A stretch of 64,000 nt of DNA from Paracoccus sp. MA (GTDB lineage: Bacteria; Pseudomonadota; Alphaproteobacteria; Rhodobacterales; Rhodobacteraceae), in contig NZ_CP087599.1 in the NCBI RefSeq assembly GCF_020990385.1, positions 607,526 to 671,525 of the forward strand, in the 5' to 3' direction. Positions 1-7,560 of this stretch are shown one piece after another. A program made the position numbers and the translations under genes. Position 1 is the stretch's first letter, and every line of letters starts with the position of its first letter. Under the pieces are notes generated by a model, which did no database searches, was not told the origin of the DNA, and saw only the letters and a list, made by a program, of their open reading frames with translations.

Positions 1-165
1 GTCGGCCCAGATCCGGCATCCGCCGAGGCCGGGGGCGCCCCAGCGTTCCTCGGGCCCCGACAGCGGCGCCAGGAATCCGACCCGCAGCGCCGACCGATTC
101 TCGGCATTCAGCCGGGGAATCGAACCGGTGACGACAAGCTGCTGGGCGAGCGATGGCGTGCGCAT
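1..165 (-). CDS. N-terminal part of a periplasmic-binding-fold (type 1, branched-chain/urea-receptor-like) protein, cut by window edge
   Basis: Reading leftwards from an ATG at 165-163 there is an open frame to the window edge (55 codons seen). About 27 residues in, it shows VGFLAPLSGPEERWG followed by GLGGCRIWAD. This is the strand-1/helix-1 opening of type 1 periplasmic-binding proteins of the branched-chain amino acid/urea/amide group (VGxLxPLSG...G). The N-terminus (MRTPSLAQQLVV) is not a clear signal peptide, so the protein could be a cytoplasmic amide/amine sensor rather than a transport receptor. The gene is divergent from tmm, which would suit either a sensor or an uptake system for the same substrate. 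No strong Shine-Dalgarno precedes the ATG, and no other start is in frame nearby. The family is a fair guess; the substrate is unknown. Confidence 0.5.
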   Translation of the reverse strand, partial: MRTPSLAQQLVVTGSIPRLNAENRSALRVGFLAPLSGPEERWGAPGLGGCRIWAD

Positions 166-222
166 GAATTCATCTATAGCGGAATTCTGCCGGTTTTGAC
201 GCCTCGAATCCGACGAATTTAT

Positions 223-240
223 ATTCCAGTGAAGAAAAAT
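223..240 (+). promoter_or_regulatory. Shared 18-bp AT-rich element, tmm copy
   Basis: ATTCCAGTGAAGAAAAAT. It matches 15 of 18 positions of the element upstream of dmmD (23716-23733) and 14 of 18 of the element in the mcl promoter (32181-32198). It ends 2 bp before the candidate -35 box. A common regulator of the C1 island is the inferred reader. Confidence 0.5.
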
Positions 241-271
241 TGTTGACCTGTGGCCGCAATCGGCTCTTACT

Positions 272-292
272 TGGTTCATGCCGATGGAACCA
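272..292. promoter_or_regulatory. Candidate operator between tmm promoter and start
   Basis: TGGTTC and GAACCA form a perfect 6-bp inverted repeat separated by 9 bp, about 45 bp upstream of the tmm ATG and just downstream of the candidate promoter. The position suits a repressor site. The cognate regulator is not identified. Confidence 0.3.
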
Positions 293-335
293 GTTCGGAA
301 AATTGGTCCATACCGGCGAACAGGGAGCCAATAAC

Positions 336-1679
336 ATGAAGAAGCGCGTTGCCATCATCGGCGCGGGTCCTTCGGGGCTTGCGCAGCTGAGAGCCTTTCA
401 GTCGGCGGCCCAGAAGGGGGCCGAGATCCCCGAAATCGTCTGTTTCGAGAAGCAGTCGAACTGGGGCGGGCTGTGGAATTATACCTGGCGCACCGGCTTG
501 GACGAATATGGCGAGCCGGTGCATTGTTCGATGTATCGCTATCTGTGGACCAACGGCCCCAAGGAGGGGCTGGAATTCGCCGACTATTCCTTCGAGGAGC
601 ATTTCGGCAAGCAGATCGCGTCGTATCCGCCGCGGGCGGTGATGTTCGACTATATCGAGGGGCGGGTGGTCAAGGCCGGGGTCCGCGACTGGATCCGCTT
701 CTCGACCGTGGTGCGGCATGTCGAATATGACGAGGCCCGCGAGATCTTCACCGTCACCGCCCACGATCTGGTCAAGGATCACATGTATGCCGAGGAATTC
801 GACCATGTGATCGTGGCCTCGGGCCATTTCTCGACCCCCAACGTGCCGGAATACGAGGGTTTCTCGACCTTCAACGGCCGCATCGTCCACGCCCATGACT
901 TCCGCGACGCGCGCGAATTCGCCGGCAAGGACGTGCTGGTCATGGGATCGTCCTATTCGGCCGAGGATATCGGCTCGCAATGCTGGAAATACGGCGCGAA
1001 ATCCGTCACCTCCTGCTATCGCAGCGCGCCCATGGGCTTCAAATGGCCCGACAACTGGCAGGAGAAGCCGGCGCTGGTCCGGGTCGAGGGCAAGGAGGCC
1101 GTCTTCAAGGACGGCTCGCGCAAGGAGGTGGACGCCATCATCCTGTGCACCGGCTACAAGCATTATTTCCCGTTCCTGCCCGACGATCTGCGGCTGAAGA
1201 CCGCGAACCGGCTGGCGGCGGCGGATCTCTACAAGGGGGTGGTCTGGGTCCATAATCCGCGCCTGTTCTATCTGGGCATGCAGGACCAGTGGTTCACCTT
1301 CAACATGTTCGACGCGCAGGCCTGGTATGTGCGCGACATCGTCATGGGCCGGATCGATGTGCCGCAGGACAAGCAGGTGCTGATGGCCGACGTGCGCGAG
1401 CGCGAAGAACGCGAGGAAGCCTCGGACGATGTCAAATACGCGATCCGCTATCAGGCCGATTACGTCCAGGAACTGATCGCGGAAACCGACTATCCCAGCT
1501 TCGACGTGGATGGCGCCTGCGCCGCCTTCTACGAATGGAAGAAGCACAAGGCCGAGGACATCATGGCCTTCCGCAACCACTCCTATCGCTCGGTCATCAC
1601 CGGCACCATGGCGCCCAAGCATCACACGCCCTGGAAGGATGCGCTGGACGACTCGATGGAAGCCTATCTGATGAACTGA
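336..1679 (+). CDS. tmm: Trimethylamine monooxygenase (flavin-containing monooxygenase)
   Basis: Oxidises trimethylamine to trimethylamine N-oxide with FAD, NADPH and O2; cytosolic, first step of TMA catabolism. The 447-residue protein has the FAD motif GAGPSG (9-14), the FMO/BVMO fingerprint [11 protein letters not shown] (179-189) and the NADPH motif GSSYSA (204-209). Length and the C-terminal end ([17 protein letters not shown]) fit bacterial Tmm rather than general FMOs. The start is set at ATG 336, which has GGGAG 9 bp upstream and puts GxGxxG at the usual place; an in-frame upstream start at 240 would add 32 unsupported residues. The next gene is tdm, which uses the product TMAO, so the context supports the assignment. 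A terminator-like hairpin lies between the two genes. Confidence 0.93.
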   Translation: MKKRVAIIGAGPSGLAQLRAFQSAAQKGAEIPEIVCFEKQSNWGGLWNYTWRTGLDEYGEPVHCSMYRYLWTNGPKEGLEFADYSFEEHFGKQIASYPPRAVMFDYIEGRVVKAGVRDWIRFSTVVRHVEYDEAREIFTVTAHDLVKDHMYAEEFDHVIVASGHFSTPNVPEYEGFSTFNGRIVHAHDFRDAREFAGKDVLVMGSSYSAEDIGSQCWKYGAKSVTSCYRSAPMGFKWPDNWQEKPALVRVEGKEAVFKDGSRKEVDAIILCTGYKHYFPFLPDDLRLKTANRLAAADLYKGVVWVHNPRLFYLGMQDQWFTFNMFDAQAWYVRDIVMGRIDVPQDKQVLMADVREREEREEASDDVKYAIRYQADYVQELIAETDYPSFDVDGACAAFYEWKKHKAEDIMAFRNHSYRSVITGTMAPKHHTPWKDALDDSMEAYLMN

Positions 1680-1698
1680 GCAGGGTTTTCCCCCCGAC

Positions 1699-1727
1699 TG
1701 GGGCCGGGCATCCGGCCCCACCTTTTT
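1699..1727 (+). terminator. Terminator-like hairpin between tmm and tdm
   Basis: A perfect 9-bp stem (TGGGGCCGG / CCGGCCCCA) with a GCAT loop is followed by CC and five T. It starts 20 bp after the tmm stop and ends 18 bp before the tdm start. The GGGAGG Shine-Dalgarno of tdm (1734-1739) lies right after the T run. It could act as an attenuator that lowers tdm expression relative to tmm. Confidence 0.6.
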
Positions 1728-1744
1728 CCTCCTGGGAGGTCCAG

Positions 1745-4117
1745 ATGCTCCAGCTGCCGCCAGAAAGCCTGTTCCGGCCCGGCCCGCCGCGCGCGACCCA
1801 TGTGCGCCGCGCCGCCGGCTTCACCCTGCCGCCCGGGGTCGAACGCTATGCCGTTCCCGGCGCCGGCGCCGTCGCGGTGCAGATCGCGACCGGCGACCGG
1901 ATCGAGATCATCAATGACGAGGGCGGCCAGCGTTGCGAGCTGCTGGCCGCGCATGCCGACGGCCGGCTGGACCCGGCGATCCTTGGCGCTGCCGCCGACA
2001 CACCGGCCGATGGGCTGCGCGCCCTGCTGTCCTCGGACGGGCCGGGGCTTGCGTCGCTGCGCCGCCGGCTGGCCGAGCTTGGCATCCCGCTGGCCGAGGC
2101 CCGTGCCATCGGCCTGTTCGGGGCAGAGACGCGGCCGGGCGAGACCGTGGCGCTGACCGCCGCCGCACCCGGCTGGCTGATCGCCGCCGCGCCGGGCGGC
2201 GTCATGGATTTCGAGGCGCAGGACACCTCGACCCCGCTGACCCTGCGCATCACCCGCGCCAATCCGCGCCGCCAGGGGCATTTCGCCCTGCCCACGCCGC
2301 TGGCCGATCCGCTCCTGGACCTGCGGGTGAAATCCGCCACCGCCGAGGCCTATACCGTCAAGGCCGGGGATTTCATCCAGATCATCGACGTGGACGGCCG
2401 GCAATGCACCGATTTCCAGTGCTTCGATGCGCGCAAGCTGGACCGCGGCATCGTGCATCCGCTGGACGTGACCACGACCCGCACCATCCAGGGCCATGCC
2501 TATCCGATGCCCGGCCTGCACGCGAAATATTTCGACCACGACCTGACGCCGCTGGTCGAGGTCGTGCAGGACACCTGCGGGCGCCACGATGCCTTCGCGC
2601 TGGCCTGTTCGGCGAAATATTACGACGATATCGGCTATCCGGGCCATGCCAACTGCACGGACAATTTCAACGCCGCTCTGGCGCCCTATGGGGTCGAGGC
2701 CCGCGCCGGCTGGATGGCGGCGAATTTCTTCTTCAACACCGGCATCGATGCGCATGGCGTGATGTATGCCGACGAGCCCTGGTCGCGGCCCGGCGACTAT
2801 GTGCTGCTGCGGGCGCTGACCGATCTGGTCTGCGTCTCCTCGGCCTGTCCCGACGACACCACCGCCGCCAATGGCTGGCACCTGACCGATATTCATGTCC
2901 GCAGCTATGGCGCGCAGGAACGGTTCAGCCGTGCCACCGCCTGGCGCGCCACCTCCGACGCGGAGCCGATCATGACCCGTGAGACCGCCTTCCACCAGAA
3001 TTTCGCCGCCCTGACCCGCGATTTCGTCGAGTATCGGGGCTTCTGGCTGCCGAATTCCTTCCCGGAATGCGACCCGGTCGAAAGCTATTGGGCCTGCCGC
3101 GAGGGCGTGGTGGTCATGGACCTGTCGGCGCTGCGCAAGTTCGAGGTGACCGGCCCCGATGCCGAGGCGCTGATGAACTGGGTGCTGACCCGCGACGTGG
3201 CCAAGCTGGGCCATGGGCAGGTGGTCTATTCGGCGATGTGCCATCCGCATGGCGGCATGATCGACGACGGCACGCTGTTCCGGCTGGGCGAGCACAACTT
3301 CCGCTGGATCGGCGGCAGCGACGAGGGCGGGGTCTGGATGCGCGAGCAGGCCGAGAAGCTGGGCCTGAACGTGATGATCCGCTCCTCGACCGACCAGATG
3401 CACAACCTTGCCGTGCAGGGGCCGAAATCGCGCGAGCTGGTGGCCGGGATCGTCTGGACGCCGCCGCATCAGCCCGCCGTGGCCGATCTGGGCTGGTTCC
3501 GCTTTACCGTCGGCCGCATCGGCGGCGAAAGGGGCGTGCCGGTGGTGGTGTCGCGCACCGGCTATACCGGCGAGCTGGGCTACGAGATCTTCTGCCATCC
3601 CAGGCATGGCGACGTGGTCTTCGAGGCAGTCTGGAACGCCGGCCAGCCGCTGGGGCTCAAGCCCATGGGCCTTGCCGGGCTGGACCTGGTGCGGATCGAG
3701 GCCGGGCTGGTCTTTGCCGGCTACGATTTCAGCGACCAGACCGACCCGTTCGAGGCGGGCGTGGGCTTCACGGTGCCGCTCAAGTCCAAGAACGCCGATT
3801 TCGTCGGCCGCGAGGCGCTGATCCGGCGCAAGGACCATCCCAGCCGCAAGTTCGTCGGGCTGGAGATCGACGGGCAGGACCCCGTCGGCCATGGCGATTG
3901 CATCCGCATCGGCCGGGCGCAGGTGGGCGAGGTCTGCTCGGCCATGCGCTCGCCGCGCACGGGGCAGATGATCGCGCTGGCGCGGATCGACATCGCCCAT
4001 GCCGAACCCGGCACCGCGGTCGAGGTCGGGCGGCTGGACGGGCATATCAAGCGCATCGCGGCGAAGGTCGCAGCCTTCCCGCATTACGACCCCAAGAAGG
4101 AACGCCCCCGCGCCTGA
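1745..4117 (+). CDS. tdm: Trimethylamine N-oxide demethylase (TMAO aldolase)
   Basis: Converts TMAO to dimethylamine and formaldehyde without O2; cytosolic. The 790-residue protein has the two-part build of Tdm: a DUF1989-type region (roughly 190-400, with the metal-site-like stretch GRQCTDFQCFD) followed by a GcvT/aminomethyltransferase domain (about 410-790, with RTGYTGELGYEIFCHP). The GcvT part probably passes formaldehyde to tetrahydrofolate, as known for the family. The start is ATG 1745 with GGGAGG 5 bp upstream; longer readings begin inside tmm in another frame. It follows tmm, which makes its substrate, and precedes the dmm genes, which use its product. Confidence 0.93.
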   Translation: MLQLPPESLFRPGPPRATHVRRAAGFTLPPGVERYAVPGAGAVAVQIATGDRIEIINDEGGQRCELLAAHADGRLDPAILGAAADTPADGLRALLSSDGPGLASLRRRLAELGIPLAEARAIGLFGAETRPGETVALTAAAPGWLIAAAPGGVMDFEAQDTSTPLTLRITRANPRRQGHFALPTPLADPLLDLRVKSATAEAYTVKAGDFIQIIDVDGRQCTDFQCFDARKLDRGIVHPLDVTTTRTIQGHAYPMPGLHAKYFDHDLTPLVEVVQDTCGRHDAFALACSAKYYDDIGYPGHANCTDNFNAALAPYGVEARAGWMAANFFFNTGIDAHGVMYADEPWSRPGDYVLLRALTDLVCVSSACPDDTTAANGWHLTDIHVRSYGAQERFSRATAWRATSDAEPIMTRETAFHQNFAALTRDFVEYRGFWLPNSFPECDPVESYWACREGVVVMDLSALRKFEVTGPDAEALMNWVLTRDVAKLGHGQVVYSAMCHPHGGMIDDGTLFRLGEHNFRWIGGSDEGGVWMREQAEKLGLNVMIRSSTDQMHNLAVQGPKSRELVAGIVWTPPHQPAVADLGWFRFTVGRIGGERGVPVVVSRTGYTGELGYEIFCHPRHGDVVFEAVWNAGQPLGLKPMGLAGLDLVRIEAGLVFAGYDFSDQTDPFEAGVGFTVPLKSKNADFVGREALIRRKDHPSRKFVGLEIDGQDPVGHGDCIRIGRAQVGEVCSAMRSPRTGQMIALARIDIAHAEPGTAVEVGRLDGHIKRIAAKVAAFPHYDPKKERPRA

Positions 4118-4449
4118 GGCGCGGCCCGGCGGCGGCAAGCGCAGGCGTCGGGGACGGCCCCGGCGGTCAGCAGGAAGAACGGCAAAGCCCACACCTCATT
4201 TCACAACCGACGGGGGCCTGACAGATGGAAAAGGATCTTGCGACCACGACCGGATTGCAGCGGCGGGCAGGGACCTCGGGCATCCTCCTCGTCCCGAGCC
4301 TCTGCGACGCGCCGGCCCGCGCCCGGCCGCTTGCTTGCGGGACGGGGGGACTGCACCGGAAGAACGCCTGCCGCACGCGCCCGGATCGGAACGATCGGGC
4401 AGGGAACGATCGGACAGGGGGCGCGCGGTTGCGCGCCCTTGCGCTTTCT
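4118..4449. other. Gap between tdm and the dmm repeat, with tandem repeat and hairpin at the junction
   Basis: I see no recognisable gene in these 332 bp apart from the start of a chimeric frame (see 4225-4671). Near the junction there are two tandem 15-bp units, GAACGATCGGGCAGG (4389-4403) and GAACGATCGGACAGG (4404-4418), differing by one base. They are followed by an 8-bp perfect stem GGGCGCGC/GCGCGCCC with GGTT loop (4419-4438) and TT. The hairpin may have been the tdm terminator before the dmm block arrived 11 bp downstream. Confidence 0.5.
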
Positions 4450-4671
4450 GGCGCTCCGATCATCCGGGACGGCAAGGAAGTGGGCGTGGTGACGATCGGC
4501 TTCTACAGCCCTTTGAACGGGCACAATATCGGCATTGCGCGGATGCCGGTGGATTGCGCGGTTCCGGGCACGCCGCTGACCATCCGCAATCCCGGCGGCG
4601 AGATCGCCGCCACGGCGCAGCCGATGCCCTTCCACGACCCCGAGAAGAAGCGCCGCACCGCCAAGGGCTGA
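4225..4671 (+). pseudogene. Chimeric frame ending in a dmmD remnant (last 73 codons)
   Basis: From 4450 on, this frame is identical to codons 305-377 of the intact dmmD at 24038-25171 (GAPIIRDGKEVGVVTIG... to ...KKRRTAKG). The upstream 75 codons (from ATG 4225) resemble nothing I know and are arginine-rich in the manner of a shadow frame. The junction is in frame by chance or selection, so a 148-residue fusion could be translated. It lacks the whole tetrahydrofolate-binding core of a GcvT protein, so it should not be catalytic. The Shine-Dalgarno before 4225 is poor. I read it as the broken edge of the duplicated dmm block. Confidence 0.75.
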
Positions 4672-4740
4672 ACCGACCCGGGGCGCGCGGGCGGCGCCAG
4701 GACCGCCCCGCCCCCCTCCGCGACAGGGAGAACGCCGCCA

Positions 4741-5349
4741 ATGCGAGCCACGGAATTTTCACCTTCGATCCCCAGCCGGCCGGTCTATGGCGGGCTGCGC
4801 CCGCACGGGGCGCTGGCCTCGCTGATGCTGGCCGAGGGCACGGGCGGCGAGGCGCTGGCCGCGCTGGCCCGGGCCGACCCCTCGGTCATGCGCCAGGCGC
4901 AGCTGTTCTGGATCCCGGCCGGTGCCGGTCCCGAACTGGGGTCGCGGCTGCGGGGGCTGGGGCCGGCCGGCTATGTCGAGGGGCCGAGCTGGGCGGCGCT
5001 GCGGCCGCGCTTCGCCCGGGCCCTGGCCGAGGCGCATATGGGCACCCGGCTCTATCTTGCCGGCGGCGAGGGGCTGATCGGCCAGGCCACGGCCGAGGCG
5101 CTGGCCGCCGGAATGCCGCTGGAGGCGATCGATGCCGAGCATCGCGGCGGCTTCGCCCGGCGGGTGCAATGCGTGCATTGCAAGGGCATCACCGAGAACG
5201 TCGCCACCGACCCGTTCACCTGCGCGCATTGCGGGCTGAACCTGTTCGTGCGCGACCATTACTCGCGCCGCATCGGCGCCTTCCAGGGGGTCTGCGTCGA
5301 TGCCGAGACCCCGGGCCAGGTGCCCGAGCCGCAGGAGATCAAGCCATGA
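4741..5349 (+). CDS. dmmA: Dimethylamine monooxygenase subunit DmmA (copy 1)
   Basis: Small subunit of the three-part dimethylamine monooxygenase, which demethylates dimethylamine to methylamine and formaldehyde. The 202-residue protein ends in a zinc-ribbon-like unit with cysteines 144, 147, 161 and 164 (QCVHCKG ... FTCAHCGLNLF), typical of the C-terminal domain of DmmA proteins. The N-terminal 140 residues have an alternating alanine/leucine-rich fold with GTRLYLAGGEGLIG (101-114), resembling an NAD(P)-reductase subdomain. A GGGAG Shine-Dalgarno precedes ATG 4741. It overlaps dmmB by 4 bp (ATGA). No difference from copy 2 (25241-25849) was found. Its exact job, structural or electron-transfer, is not shown by the sequence. 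Confidence 0.85.
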   Translation: MRATEFSPSIPSRPVYGGLRPHGALASLMLAEGTGGEALAALARADPSVMRQAQLFWIPAGAGPELGSRLRGLGPAGYVEGPSWAALRPRFARALAEAHMGTRLYLAGGEGLIGQATAEALAAGMPLEAIDAEHRGGFARRVQCVHCKGITENVATDPFTCAHCGLNLFVRDHYSRRIGAFQGVCVDAETPGQVPEPQEIKP

Positions 5350-6293
5350 CGTCCCTGATGCTGCGCGTGGCGGCGGCCGAGCCGCTGACGCCGCTGGTCA
5401 AGCGCTTCCGCTTCGAACACCCGCAGGGCGCGGCCCTGCCGCTGTTTTCCGGCGGCGCGCATGTGGTGGTCGAGATGCCGGACGGCGACATACTGCGCCG
5501 CAACGCCTATTCGCTGATCTCGGACCCGCAGGACGGCTCGGGCTACGAGATCGCGGTGCGGCGCGAGGATGGCGGGCGCGGCGGCTCGCGCTTCATGCAT
5601 GGCCGGGTGCGGGCGGGCGACCAGCTGCGCGTCTCGCTGCCGCTGAACCTCTTCGCGCTGGACCTGCGGGCCAAGAAGCACGTGCTGATCGCCGGCGGCA
5701 TCGGCATCACCCCCTTCGTCGCCCAGGTCCGCCAGCTTCTGCGCATGCAGCTGCCCTTCGAGCTGCATTACGCCGCCCGCTCGCGCGCCGAGGCGGCCGG
5801 GCTGCACCTGCTGCCGGAGGCGCCGCATATCCACGCCCATATCTCGGAGGAGGGCAACCGCATGGATCTGGGCGCGATCCTGTCGGGCCAGCCCCTGGGC
5901 ACGCATGTCTATACCTGCGGCCCCGAGGGTCTGATCGGTGCGGTGGCGGAAGCGGGCGCCCGGCTGGGCTGGCCGCAGACCGCGCTGCATTCCGAGGTCT
6001 TCCAGGCGCCGCCGCCCGGCCGGCCCTTCGCGGTGGTGCTGGCGCGTTCGGGGCGGACCATCGCGGTCGGCGCGCATCAGAGCCTGCTCGAGGCGCTGGA
6101 GGCGGCCGGGGCCGAGATCGACTGGTCCTGCCGGGGCGGCGCCTGCGGGCGCTGCGAGACGCGGGTGCTGTCCTGCCACGGCCGCATCGAGCATCACGAC
6201 CATTGGCTGTCCGAGGACGAGCGCTCCTCGCAGAGCCGCATCATGCCCTGCGTCTCGCGCTTCCGCGGCGAGACGCTGATCATCGACCGATAG
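5346..6293 (+). CDS. dmmB: Dimethylamine monooxygenase reductase subunit DmmB (copy 1)
   Basis: PDR/VanB-type oxidoreductase that passes electrons from NAD(P)H through FMN and a plant-type [2Fe-2S] centre to the haem subunit DmmC. In the 315-residue protein the order is FMN domain (RNAYSL, 52-57), NAD domain (GGIGITPF 117-124, TCGPEGL 190-196) and C-terminal ferredoxin domain with cluster ligands C262, C267, C270 and C302 (CRGGACGRC ... MPC). Start ATG 5346 overlaps the dmmA stop (ATGA), indicating translational coupling. Same domain order as phthalate dioxygenase reductase. No difference from copy 2 was found. Confidence 0.9.
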   Translation: MTSLMLRVAAAEPLTPLVKRFRFEHPQGAALPLFSGGAHVVVEMPDGDILRRNAYSLISDPQDGSGYEIAVRREDGGRGGSRFMHGRVRAGDQLRVSLPLNLFALDLRAKKHVLIAGGIGITPFVAQVRQLLRMQLPFELHYAARSRAEAAGLHLLPEAPHIHAHISEEGNRMDLGAILSGQPLGTHVYTCGPEGLIGAVAEAGARLGWPQTALHSEVFQAPPPGRPFAVVLARSGRTIAVGAHQSLLEALEAAGAEIDWSCRGGACGRCETRVLSCHGRIEHHDHWLSEDERSSQSRIMPCVSRFRGETLIIDR

Positions 6294-6303
6294 GAGCCCG
6301 GCC

Positions 6304-7350
6304 ATGACCATCCGGTTCAACGACGAGACCTTCCGCGACGATTACAGCTTCCGCAACTCGGCCGAAGCCATCCGGCGGTTTCCGTTCCCCTTCGACAAGG
6401 ACGATTACATGTATTCCGTCAACATGGAGCCGCACGGGACGGGGGGCCGCGCCGGCAGCGTCTTCGAGAAGCGCTTCGACGTGGACGAGCATTACGTGGC
6501 CGAGATGCGCGACCGGGCGATCACCCTGGCCGGGGATCCGCTGCGCTGCCAGTCGCTGCCGCATATGGCGCTGGCGGGCTGGGACCTGCTGGAGCTGATC
6601 ATGCAGTGCAAGGCCGAGGACTACCCCGAACTGTTCCGGCTGCATCGCGACGGCGACCGCTGGCACTGGATCAACCGGCCCTTGGGGATTGAGCAGCGCT
6701 TCACCTTCCTCGACCCGACGACGCTGCCCTGCGGGCCGCTGGAATACATCACCCGCCAGGCGCAGGGCGATTTCGCGCTGCTGGACCAGCGCGAGGGCAA
6801 CCTGTGGATGGATGCCGGCATGGTGACCAGCCAGGCGGACTGGTCGCTGGATTTCGACATCGGCATGAACTTCTTCGAATGGCATGCGCCGGTGCCGAAG
6901 GCGGCCGAGCTGGGCATCTTCCAGCGGGCGCTGAAATTCCTGCTGGCGGTGCAGCAGGGCGCGCCGTCGCGGCGGCTGAACTGGACGATGACGGTCAATC
7001 CGCGGCTGGACACCAGCCCCGAGAACTATCACCTCTGGGGTCCCGAGAAGCGCACCATCACCCCCGAGAACGTGGGGGCCAGGCAATATCTGCGGGTGGA
7101 GCTGCAGAGCTTCTGGCGGCTGCCGCGCTCGAACGCGCTGGCCTTTCCGATCCGCTGCTACCTGATCGCGCTCGAGGATCTGGTGACGGTGCCGAAATGG
7201 GCGCGCCGGCTGCACCGGGTGATCCGCGACCTGCCCGACGAGCTGGCCGAGTACAAGGGCTTCGCCGTCAACCGCCAGATCATCACCGACTATCTCGCGC
7301 AGTTCGACGACGGGAAGCCGACATCACAGGGGATATTCGCCGACGACTAG
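6304..7350 (+). CDS. dmmC: Haem-dependent oxidative N-demethylase, dimethylamine monooxygenase subunit DmmC (copy 1)
   Basis: Catalytic subunit: a DUF3445/HODM alpha-like haem protein that oxidatively removes a methyl group from dimethylamine. The 348 residues show the family pattern, with an aromatic-rich N-terminus (RRFPFPFDKDDYMYSVNM), a central LDQREGNLWMDAGMV segment and a C-terminal RQYLRVELQSFWRLPRS motif (residues about 258-275). Start ATG 6304 is 10 bp after dmmB and preceded by GGAG. Gene order dmmD-A-B-C matches characterised dimethylamine monooxygenase loci. No difference from copy 2 (26804-27850) was found. Confidence 0.88.
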   Translation: MTIRFNDETFRDDYSFRNSAEAIRRFPFPFDKDDYMYSVNMEPHGTGGRAGSVFEKRFDVDEHYVAEMRDRAITLAGDPLRCQSLPHMALAGWDLLELIMQCKAEDYPELFRLHRDGDRWHWINRPLGIEQRFTFLDPTTLPCGPLEYITRQAQGDFALLDQREGNLWMDAGMVTSQADWSLDFDIGMNFFEWHAPVPKAAELGIFQRALKFLLAVQQGAPSRRLNWTMTVNPRLDTSPENYHLWGPEKRTITPENVGARQYLRVELQSFWRLPRSNALAFPIRCYLIALEDLVTVPKWARRLHRVIRDLPDELAEYKGFAVNRQIITDYLAQFDDGKPTSQGIFADD

Positions 7351-7560
7351 GGCCGGGACAACCCGACCGGGCAACAGCCGCCCCCGATGCGGGGCGGCGG
7401 CGTCAACCGGTCTTCCTTTGAGAAATTTGATCGAAGCAAGGGATTTCAATCCGCCGACCGACAGGAAATTGCCGCCTGTCACCACGCGCGACCAGCGCCG
7501 CAAGGCGTTTTCCGGGGCCGGAACGATCCCGGAGCAGTGACAAAAACAGGGAGAACGACA

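Larger units (their letters stand above)
166..335. promoter_or_regulatory. Divergent control region upstream of tmm
   Basis: This AT-rich patch stands out from its GC-rich surroundings. It holds an 18-bp element shared with other C1 promoters (223-240), a TTGACC hexamer (243-248) that could be a -35 box with a weak -10 about 17 bp downstream, a perfect inverted repeat (272-292), and a GGGAG Shine-Dalgarno (323-327) before the tmm ATG at 336. The -10 assignment is weak. Confidence 0.5.
4450..7395 (+). repeat. 2,946-bp direct repeat, copy 1 (dmmD 3' end, dmmABC)
   Basis: No base difference was found on comparison with 24950-27895, offset exactly 20,500 bp. The left edge cuts dmmD at the first base of codon 305; the right edge lies 45 bp after the dmmC stop. 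Flanks diverge at once on both sides (T against G at 4449/24949, G against C at 7396/27896). No transposase, terminal inverted repeat or target duplication is visible at the edges. Confidence 0.95.

Noticed and set aside
240..335. Extended tmm start at 240
   Set aside because: The extra 32 residues run through promoter-like AT-rich DNA and do not fit the family; ATG 336 has a Shine-Dalgarno and places the FAD motif correctly.
4450..7395. Repeat block as an insertion sequence or transposon
   Set aside because: No transposase, terminal inverted repeats or target-site duplications are seen at either copy; the content is purely metabolic genes.
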